This document shows positions 24,345-30,002 of a stretch of DNA of 64,000 bases, in pieces. Origin of the DNA: Mesobacterium pallidum (GTDB lineage: Bacteria > Pseudomonadota > Alphaproteobacteria > Rhodobacterales > Rhodobacteraceae); contig NZ_JAIMID010000016.1 of NCBI RefSeq assembly GCF_019966535.1, forward strand, positions 84,624 to 148,623, in the 5' to 3' direction. A program made the position numbers and the translations under genes. Below the pieces are notes generated by a model. That model had not been told where the DNA came from, did not search any database, and saw nothing but the letters and a program-made list of their open reading frames with translations. The stretch's first letter is position 1; every line of letters begins with the position of its first letter.

Positions 24345-24387
24345 TTGTTCCAAAACAGAACATAAGGAATGTTCTAAATTGGAACAA
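24345..24387. promoter_or_regulatory. double palindromic operator/promoter of the XRE regulator
   Basis: TTGTTCCAAAACAGAACAT (24345-24363) and ATGTTCTAAATTGGAACAA (24369-24387) are inverted copies with three mismatches around AAGGA. Two nested boxes are visible, GTTCCAA/TTGGAAC outside and AGAACAT/ATGTTCT inside. It is AT-rich and lies between divergent genes. AAGGA in the centre also serves as the ribosome binding site of the XRE gene, so repressor binding would cover both the promoter and the translation start region. Confidence 0.7.
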
Positions 24388-24621
24388 GAGAAAATCTTGG
24401 GTGCACAAATTCGCGCTGCGCGAGGGCTGTGTGGAATGTCTCAGTCGGCCCTAGCTGCTGCGGCTGGCGTGTCGTCAATGACGGTGAAGAGAGCTGAGGG
24501 TTCTGGCAGTCCCTTCCCAGCGCCCAAGGCGATTGAGGCAATCTGCGCAGCGCTGGAAGGTGCCGGGGTTGAGTTCATCGCAGAGAACGGCGGCGGGGCA
24601 GGTGTGAGGTTGAGGAAATGA
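24379..24621 (+). CDS. XRE-family HTH regulator, 80 aa
   Basis: This is a small Cro/C1-type DNA-binding protein. The HTH is clear: LGAQIRAARGLCGMSQSALA then AAAGVSSMTVKRAEGS, followed by a short C-terminal helix and strand (AICAALEGAGVEFIAENGGG). TTG 24379 with AAGGA ten bases upstream gives the usual length. An ATG at 24337 would give 14 extra residues and place the operator inside the coding sequence. It is one of only two genes on the plus strand of the element, divergent from the small gene operon, and is the likely master repressor. Confidence 0.75.
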   Translation: MEQEKILGAQIRAARGLCGMSQSALAAAAGVSSMTVKRAEGSGSPFPAPKAIEAICAALEGAGVEFIAENGGGAGVRLRK

Positions 24622-24842
24622 AGAAAGCCGATGCTGAGAAGGTCATTCGGAGTCTCGTGCACGACTGGGCTGCTGAGACGGGGTTTATGAATAACGGCGA
24701 TCAAGAACCAAGCTTCTATGACTTCTGGTCTTGGCTCGAGGCACGTGCGCCACAGGCCAAGGACTTTCGATCTGTAGGCGGTGCCGACTACATTGCAGAA
24801 ATGTGGTTTGACGAAGAGCTGGGCCAGTTGTGGCGTAGGTGA
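24618..24842 (+). CDS. hypothetical protein coupled to the XRE gene, 74 aa
   Basis: It starts in an ATGA overlap with the XRE gene. The sequence is acidic and aromatic-rich (EPSFYDFWSWLEARAPQ; GADYIAEMWFDEELGQLWRR). There is no membrane span. I recognise no family. Strict coupling to a repressor gene suggests a partner such as an antirepressor or cofactor, but this is position only. It converges on the terminase gene with a 112-bp gap. Confidence 0.65.
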   Translation: MKKADAEKVIRSLVHDWAAETGFMNNGDQEPSFYDFWSWLEARAPQAKDFRSVGGADYIAEMWFDEELGQLWRR

Positions 24843-24954
24843 AACGCGCCGGGCAGTCTGTCTCTGCCGCGCGCTCTCTGGCTTTGCCCACTCACCGAAT
24901 AACGGGAACACTTCGCGCATCTTGCGGCCCGCGCGGGTGTGTTCTCCCCTGTCT

Positions 24955-26733
24955 TCATCGCTTCATCCAGCTCGATTGCAGCACCGGGGCCGCCGGGCGC
25001 GCCAGCGGCGCAGCCTGGGCCAGCTCCTGCCGCCGCTGGTCCCAATTCGGGTTGAGGATCTGCCGGGCCGCGAAGGCATAGACGACACAATCCAGCGCCT
25101 CGGCCCGGCGCCCTGGGATACGCTCGAAGCTGCGGACAGGCTGGCCCCGGCGGTAGCGCATGACGGCGCGTTCGCTGGCGACCTGTTCATGCCAGACGCG
25201 CGGCAGTTCGGCCGACAGGCGGATGGATGCGCCGCGCGACAGGCGGGCGAAGATCAGCGTCTTGAGCGTGTCCACGCCCACGATCCAGAGCCGCGCGCCG
25301 GTCTTGGTCTTCGATCCCGCCCGTTCGATCATCGGCCGGTTGCCCGGCGCGCCCTTGATCGCCAGCACCTTGCGCCTGGTGCGCGGCTGGCAGAAGGCGG
25401 TGACGCGGTGCATGGTCGTGCCGTCGCCCGCGTCCACGGCCGCCGCGTCGATCCCGATGCGCCCGCCCAGCTCGTGCCGGAAGGTCTGTTTCAGCAGCGT
25501 GTCGAGGTCCGTCCAGGTGCCTTCGTCGTCCCACTGGCCCCATATCACGCGATGCCCAAGAACATGGGCCGTGCCGTCTTCGGACCAGCCCAGAAAGGTC
25601 AGTTCCAGCCGGTCGTGTTGCACGTCGCAGCCCACGGTGAGCGCCAGCACCTCGGCAGGCACCAGCTCGAGGCCGAAGGCTTCGCCGCGTTCCGACAAGG
25701 CTTCGTCGTCCAGCTCGTCACCTTCGCCGCGCCAGCCTTGGCCCAGGATCGTGTTGACGAAGGTTTGCAGCGTGGTCGGGTCGTCCTTGGCGCCGATGAA
25801 TTCGGCCGCCAGCCGCGCCCAGGACGCATTGACGTGAAGCGACACCAGGGCATTGAGCCTGAAGCCCGCATGGCCCTTGATCTGGGGCCGCGTGGCGCGC
25901 CACTGGCCTGCCGCGACCATCGCAGGCTTGCGGGCCTCGGGGATCTCGTCGCGGCAATGGGGGCATTTCCAGCGGGCGGTTTCCGGCGCGTCGTCGTCCC
26001 AGACGATTTGATCCCACTGGATTTCCGCGAAGGCCCCGCAGCTCGGGCAGGGCACCTCGAAGATCCGGGCGTCGGATTGCGCATAGGCGCGCAGGACGTG
26101 GCTGGTTTCCTCGTGCACCGGGGTGCTGCCGAGGACGATCTTGCGGTCGGGGAAAGACAGGGTGCGGCGTTCGGCCAGCAGGATCGGTGAGCCTTCGGCG
26201 GTCGCTTCCATGCCGTCCGCTTCGTCGATGAACAGGATTCGGACATTGTGTCGGCGCAGGTTGCGCGGGGCCTTGGCGGCGACGACTTTCAGCGATCCGC
26301 CGGGGAAGCGGCGCGACAGCAGCGTGTTGCGTTCGCCTTCCTCGCGGTCGTCGCCCAGGGCATCGGCCACGGTGCGGGACGCGGCGAAGATCGGTTCCAC
26401 GTCGCTGACCATGTAATCGCGGCAATCGGCTTCGGCGGGCAGCAGGCAGAGGATGGGCGCAGGTTCGTTGGCGACGAAGGACGCAAGGGCAGAGGTCAGG
26501 AGGGTGGTGAAGCCCACGCGGACAGGTTTGACGAGGGTGACACGTTCGAGGTCGGGATCTCCGATGGCGTCGGCAATCTCGCGCTGGAAGGGCCAGAGCT
26601 GCACGGGGCCGGGCTGGGCGCTGACGCCTTCGGGCAGTTGAACGTGGTCTTCGATCCAGTCCGACAGGCGCAAGCGCGGTGGCGGGATCAGGGCGCGACG
26701 GGCGCGGGCGGCCACCTGGTCAATCGTTGGCAT
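24955..26733 (-). CDS. terminase large subunit, GpA family
   Basis: This is a 592 aa DNA-packaging motor and nuclease of the lambda gpA type. Early motifs are LSDWIEDHVQLP and WPFQREIADAIGD. The ATPase part has VTLVKPVRVGFTTLLTS in the Walker A place and ILFIDEADGME as Walker B. A CxxC pair in CPSCGAFAEIQW and CPHCRDEIPEAR is typical. The nuclease domain starts near GCDVQHDRLELTFLGW. ATG 26733 lies 14 bases inside the end of the upstream connector gene. It packages element or helper DNA into heads. Confidence 0.93.
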   Translation of the reverse strand: MPTIDQVAARARRALIPPPRLRLSDWIEDHVQLPEGVSAQPGPVQLWPFQREIADAIGDPDLERVTLVKPVRVGFTTLLTSALASFVANEPAPILCLLPAEADCRDYMVSDVEPIFAASRTVADALGDDREEGERNTLLSRRFPGGSLKVVAAKAPRNLRRHNVRILFIDEADGMEATAEGSPILLAERRTLSFPDRKIVLGSTPVHEETSHVLRAYAQSDARIFEVPCPSCGAFAEIQWDQIVWDDDAPETARWKCPHCRDEIPEARKPAMVAAGQWRATRPQIKGHAGFRLNALVSLHVNASWARLAAEFIGAKDDPTTLQTFVNTILGQGWRGEGDELDDEALSERGEAFGLELVPAEVLALTVGCDVQHDRLELTFLGWSEDGTAHVLGHRVIWGQWDDEGTWTDLDTLLKQTFRHELGGRIGIDAAAVDAGDGTTMHRVTAFCQPRTRRKVLAIKGAPGNRPMIERAGSKTKTGARLWIVGVDTLKTLIFARLSRGASIRLSAELPRVWHEQVASERAVMRYRRGQPVRSFERIPGRRAEALDCVVYAFAARQILNPNWDQRRQELAQAAPLARPAAPVLQSSWMKR

Positions 26734-27046
26734 TGCACGGGGCTTCGATGTGCCAGAACAGATGCCGTTGGTCACGCATTGGAACGCCTTGGACTTGATA
26801 GGTCCTGCCGCCGTAAGTGATCAGGTCGCCCGAAGTCGGCTTGGCAATTGCGGACACCGCGATCAGGCATCGGAACGTTGCCGAAACGAAGGTGGTGGCC
26901 CCGAATTCTGTCTGTCGATCCTCGGCCAGAGGCACGATCCGAATGTCAACTGGTTGGCCGCCGTAGGGAACATAGGTGGCATCAACCGCAAGGGCGCTTT
27001 GCATCAGGTCCGAGGCGGCGGCGGAAAAGGGATCAGTCAGAGGCAT
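26720..27046 (-). CDS. putative head-tail connector (gpFII-like), 108 aa
   Basis: The sequence is beta-rich with the pattern of the gpFII-like/ATP-binding sugar transporter-like family (VDIRIVPLAEDRQTEFG; GDLITYGGRTYQVQGVPMR). In lambda, FII joins the head to the tail. ATG 27046 follows GGAG; the gene overlaps both the small and the large terminase genes. Finding a connector between the two terminase subunits is unusual; lambda has FII after the capsid gene. The family call is moderate. Confidence 0.65.
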   Translation of the reverse strand: MPLTDPFSAAASDLMQSALAVDATYVPYGGQPVDIRIVPLAEDRQTEFGATTFVSATFRCLIAVSAIAKPTSGDLITYGGRTYQVQGVPMRDQRHLFWHIEAPCNAND

Positions 27047-27527
27047 TGCCAAGCTCCGTCAAGGCATCGCGCAAGGCGCGATCCAGCGTGTTGAAGGTAT
27101 CGGGATCGGCGGCTGGCAGGTCCGCGCGCAGGCGGGACGGCACAGCGAGGATGCGGGCGCGGACCTGGCGCAGAAGATCGGCCCAGGCGTGTTCGACTTC
27201 GGAGGCGTTCACCAGTTCGTCGCGCAGCTTGGCATTCTTGAGCGCCTGGGCGTCGGCTTGTTCCTTCGCCAGCCGGGCGCGTTCGGCGGTGAGCTGGGCG
27301 GCCTGGTCAGGTGTGCCCCATTGCGCCGCCACGCCGCGCAGGTGTTCGACGTAGTTCCGAACGGTGGCTTCGAGGTCGTAGGCGTCGTGTTTCAGGTGAA
27401 CGGCAAGGCCGCGTTTCTTCAGGTCGGTGAGCGCGCCGGATGAAATGCCCAGAAGGGTGCACAGATCCTTGCCGCCGATGATGTGCACGGCGGTTCCGTC
27501 CAGGGGAAGTTCAGAAAAAACGCGCAT
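27033..27527 (-). CDS. terminase small subunit (Nu1-like)
   Basis: This is a 164 aa DNA-recognition subunit of the packaging terminase. The N-terminal winged helix is visible (IIGGKDLCTLLGISSGALTD then LKKRGLAV), followed by the coiled region ERARLAKEQADAQALKNAKL and RDELV that is characteristic of Nu1-like small subunits. It overlaps the connector gene downstream. It would recognise a cos or pac site, which in lambda lies directly upstream of this gene; here a 336-bp stretch without a convincing gene lies near that place. Confidence 0.85.
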   Translation of the reverse strand: MRVFSELPLDGTAVHIIGGKDLCTLLGISSGALTDLKKRGLAVHLKHDAYDLEATVRNYVEHLRGVAAQWGTPDQAAQLTAERARLAKEQADAQALKNAKLRDELVNASEVEHAWADLLRQVRARILAVPSRLRADLPAADPDTFNTLDRALRDALTELGNASD

Positions 27528-27539
27528 GATTTCTTACCC

Positions 27540-27713
27540 TTATGGAATTCTTTGCACAGGCTGAACCTCTGCGCTCTGCTGACCCGTATACGGTCCCGCC
27601 CGGAAGGACCCGTAGCGCCCGGCGTCGGCCCGAATGCTGAGAACGTGTCCGGTGAGTGCGGCGATGAGTTCTCCGACCGGCTGCCATGTGTCTGTCTGTC
27701 GCTTCGTCTTCAT
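27540..27713 (-). CDS. possible small protein, 57 aa
   Basis: It starts MKTKRQTDTWQPVGELIAAL and continues with VLSIRADAGRYGSFRAGPYTG. The ribosome binding site is weak. It precedes the terminase small-subunit gene by 12 bp on the same strand. The composition is protein-like, but no homologous family is recognised, so it is a doubtful gene. Confidence 0.35.
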   Translation of the reverse strand: MKTKRQTDTWQPVGELIAALTGHVLSIRADAGRYGSFRAGPYTGQQSAEVQPVQRIP

Positions 27714-28049
27714 GTCTCTGTCTCTGCTCAATGGTGAGGTTCTGAGCGAAGGGCATAGGACGACTGCCCACGCTCGGAAGCGCGGCAGTCCCTATGCCCT
27801 CTGCGTGTCGTTCCTGCTCAACGGAGCCGGTCCTTCGCTTAGGGCCCATCCAGTCGCGCGCTCACGCTGGTCGGTTGGCTGCTGCTTGCGACACCTGAGC
27901 GCGGTGCCGGGGATCGGGCCTCAGCCTTTCGGACTGCCCTTTGCCTGTGATCCCGCCCATGGTAGGCTTGCCGAGTGTGGTGCCATCGTTGCTTACCCGA
28001 ACCACCACTTCGGCCCTGCGTGAGATGGCGCGCAGGGTCGCCGCTTTCG
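27714..28049. other. gene-poor stretch upstream of terminase; structured, possible packaging site
   Basis: I see no convincing gene. An imperfect inverted repeat (GGGCATAGGACGACTGCC at 27751-27768 with GGCAGTCCCTATGCCC at 27784-27799, 2-base bulge) lies within it. A wider CTGAGCGAAG/CTTCGCTTAG pair and a TGCTCAAYGG direct repeat surround it. A minus-strand frame ending at 27862 reads protein-like (VVRVSNDGTTLGKPTMGG) but lacks a good start. Position upstream of the Nu1-like gene is where cos lies in lambda. Confidence 0.4.
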
Positions 28050-28280
28050 CTACCTCTCGATCAGTTCCAGCGTGTCGCCTGCCCCGGCGGCCAGGTCGGC
28101 CACCAGGCGGCGCATGATCCACGCTTGTTTCGGGGTCGGGCGCCATCCGGGGCGCTTGCCCTGGCGGGCAATGGATTTGGCAAAGCCCTGCACCCATTCG
28201 TCGCTGCCATCGGCCATCACGCGGCGCAGGACCGCAGGCCAGTGGCACGTCAGGATCTCGTCCAGTTCGTTCGCCGTCAT
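28050..28280 (-). CDS. hypothetical element protein, 76 aa
   Basis: The product begins MTANELDEILTCHWPAVLRR and includes KSIARQGKRPGWRPTPKQAW and IMRRLVADL. It is basic and helical. Similar short proteins occur in alphaproteobacterial prophages without known function. It overlaps the upstream gene stop by 4 bases (28277-28280), so both are co-translated. Confidence 0.65.
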   Translation of the reverse strand: MTANELDEILTCHWPAVLRRVMADGSDEWVQGFAKSIARQGKRPGWRPTPKQAWIMRRLVADLAAGAGDTLELIER

Positions 28281-28627
28281 GCCGCCAGCTCCAAAGTCCC
28301 GATGTGGCGGAAAAAGGCGGCTTGATCCTGCGGCGGCATCGCTTCGAAGGCGGCTAGAGCGTAGGCTTTCCGTTCCTCGGGGGTGGCCCATGCCGCCCAG
28401 GTGCGCGCGTCTTCCATCCCGCCCAGGAACGGTGGCAAAGGTTCGCCCGCGCCTTCGAGGACGGCAGCAGCGGTCGCCTTGGCCGTTTCATCGGGCAGGG
28501 ACGACAGTGCGGCAAAGGAAAGCGCAACGCGCTCGGGCACAGTGAGCCGGGCGGACGTTGCCAGCGCAAAGCCGGTCCAGGCGCTCGATGTGTTCAGGGT
28601 GAGGCAGTAGCCCAACACGCGCGCCAT
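28277..28627 (-). CDS. hypothetical element protein, 116 aa
   Basis: It begins MARVLGYCLTLNTSSAWTGF and continues with ALATSARLTVPERVALSFAA and MEDARTWAAWATPEERKAYA. It is mainly helical and Ala-rich. The ATG at 28627 has no good ribosome binding site, and the reading frame stays open upstream to attR without another start codon, so the true start could have been lost at integration or deletion. It is the first gene of the leftward operon from the attR side. Function is unknown. Confidence 0.6.
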   Translation of the reverse strand: MARVLGYCLTLNTSSAWTGFALATSARLTVPERVALSFAALSSLPDETAKATAAAVLEGAGEPLPPFLGGMEDARTWAAWATPEERKAYALAAFEAMPPQDQAAFFRHIGTLELAA

Positions 28628-28683
28628 GCGCTTGTGATCGGGGGCGATGTGGCGGGCGAGGTTGGACTTGTGGCGTGCCGAGC

Positions 28684-28746
28684 TGTGTCCCGGTCCGCTC
28701 CGTAACCCATTGGCGCCTAATGGCGCTGATGATGGAGCTGTGTCCC
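28684..28746 (+). other. pair of TGTGTCCC repeats next to attR (putative integrase arm sites)
   Basis: TGTGTCCC at 28684-28691 and 28739-28746, both within AGCTGTGTCCCG, 45-107 bp inside attR and in the same orientation as the pair inside attL. The 28628-28790 stretch has no other feature I can support. Confidence 0.45.
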
Positions 28747-28790
28747 GCTCAGTGCTTTGATCTTGCTTCTGGAAGTCTTGAAGGGTGGTG

Positions 28791-28803
28791 TCCTGCCGGG
28801 GTC
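28791..28803 (+). other. attR core
   Basis: TCCTGCCGGGGTC is identical to the copy within tRNA-Arg. It is followed by ACCA, where the tRNA copy has GCCA, so the displaced original tRNA end can still be seen. Confidence 0.85.
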
Positions 28804-28829
28804 ACCAACGCCGTTTTTTCATTTGGCGC

Positions 28830-30002
28830 CTACTCGCCGCCGTGCAGCGCGGGACGGGGCGCGGCAAGCGGCGGATCCGACGCCAGCTCTTCGAAATCGA
28901 AATTGTCCAGCCGGTGCGCGCGTTTGCCCGCCTTTTCGGCGCTGGTGCGGATCTCGGTCAGGTCCTTCTGCGCCTGTCCGAAATGCCGGTCGAGGTTGGC
29001 GACGCGGTCGCCCAGCCGCTCCATGTCCGCGCTCAGCAGCGCCAGTTCGCGGCGGATCGTGCCGGCCTGTTCGCGCATGCGGGCATCCTTGAGCACCGCG
29101 CGCATGGTGTTCAGCGTGGCCATGCAGGTGGTGGGCGAGACGATCCAGACCCGCAGGGCAAAGCCTTCGCGCACCAGTTCGGGGAAGTTGGCGTGCAGCT
29201 CGGCATAGACTGCCTCGGAGGGCAGGAACATCAGCGCGCCGTCGGCGGTCTCTCCGTTCTGGATGTAGCGCTCGGCGATGGCGCGGATATGCGCGCGGAC
29301 CGACTGGCGCATCAGCTGGGCGGCGCGGGTCGTCTGTTCCGGCGTTTCGGCGCGGCGCAGGGCCTCGTAGGCTTCCAGCGGGAATTTCGCGTCGATCACG
29401 ATGGGGCCGGGGGGATTGGGCAGGTGGATCAGGCAATCGGCCCGCCGGCCGTTCGGCAGGGTCGCTTGCAGGGTATAGGCGTCGCGGGGCAGGGCCTTGT
29501 GCAGGATGTCGTTCAGCTGGATCTCTCCGAACGCGCCGCGCGTCTGCTTGTTCGACAGGATGTCCTGAAGGCCCAGCACATCGCCGGAAAGCTTGGTGAT
29601 GTTGTCCTGCGCCTTGTCGATGGTCTTGAGCCGCTCCTGCAATTCGCCAAGGCTCTGCGCCGTGCGGCGGGCCGAGCCTTGCAGGCTGTCGGTCATCTGG
29701 CTTTGCACTTCGGCCAGGCGCTGCTCCATCAGCTGCAGCATGCCACGCTGCTGGGCCGCCTGCGCCTCGGAAACGTGGGTCAGCCCGCCCGAGAGCCGCT
29801 CCTGCCCATCCGAGAGGGCCTGCACGCGGGTGCCGAGCGTGTTCATGGCATGGGCGGTCTGTTCGACCAGCCGGGCCGAGCGATTGGCGCCGCGCAGGGC
29901 CAGCAGCATGAGGATCAGAAGCAGGGCAAAGCCGACGGCGGCGAGGCTGGCCAGCACCGACGGGTCGGACAGGTCGATGGACGCGCCGCCGATCTGGATC
30001 AT
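28830..30002 (-). CDS. rmuC: DNA recombination protein RmuC
   Basis: This 390 aa protein has an N-terminal membrane anchor (LAAVGFALLLILMLLALRGA), a coiled coil (QRLAEVQSQMTDSLQGSARR) and the RmuC nuclease-like core (NKQTRGAFGEIQLNDILH; GPIVIDAKFPLEAYEALRRA; LMFLPSEAVYAELHA; VSPTTCMATLNTMRAVLKD). RmuC limits inversions at short repeats and is linked to replication-fork repair. ATG 30002 overlaps the mutL stop (ATGA). Its 3' end lies 27 bp from attR. Confidence 0.92.
   Translation of the reverse strand: MIQIGGASIDLSDPSVLASLAAVGFALLLILMLLALRGANRSARLVEQTAHAMNTLGTRVQALSDGQERLSGGLTHVSEAQAAQQRGMLQLMEQRLAEVQSQMTDSLQGSARRTAQSLGELQERLKTIDKAQDNITKLSGDVLGLQDILSNKQTRGAFGEIQLNDILHKALPRDAYTLQATLPNGRRADCLIHLPNPPGPIVIDAKFPLEAYEALRRAETPEQTTRAAQLMRQSVRAHIRAIAERYIQNGETADGALMFLPSEAVYAELHANFPELVREGFALRVWIVSPTTCMATLNTMRAVLKDARMREQAGTIRRELALLSADMERLGDRVANLDRHFGQAQKDLTEIRTSAEKAGKRAHRLDNFDFEELASDPPLAAPRPALHGGE

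Larger units (their letters stand above)
17953..28803. mobile_element. integrated tailless head-and-packaging element (satellite-like or reduced prophage)
   Basis: The 10.85 kb element is bounded by TCCTGCCGGGGTC direct repeats, one in the tRNA-Arg 3' end and one 27 bp from rmuC. It carries a tyrosine integrase next to the tRNA, an excisionase-like protein, DUF2190, gpW-like and FII-like connectors, a fused prohead protease/major capsid protein, a lambda-type portal, large and small terminase, an XRE regulator and about eight small unknowns. Reading frames are intact and mostly overlap by 4 bases. No tail, lysis or replication gene was found. Known capsid-forming phage-inducible islands (cf-PICIs) have a similar content; a deleted prophage is the alternative. 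Confidence 0.85.

Noticed and set aside
27634..28023. Plus-strand frame of 129 codons upstream of terminase
   Set aside because: Cys- and Pro-rich composition without domain pattern, no ribosome binding site, and against the direction of all neighbours.
27862..28248. Minus-strand frame overlapping the 76 aa element gene
   Set aside because: Its first half is a shadow of the 28050-28280 gene. The last about 60 codons look more protein-like but have no supported start codon, so it is noted only within the gene-poor stretch.
17953..28803. Gene transfer agent cluster of the RcGTA type
   Set aside because: The head genes have an integrase, att repeats and repressor, lambda-type terminase and portal, and lack the tail genes that an RcGTA cluster carries, so a mobile element explains the region better.
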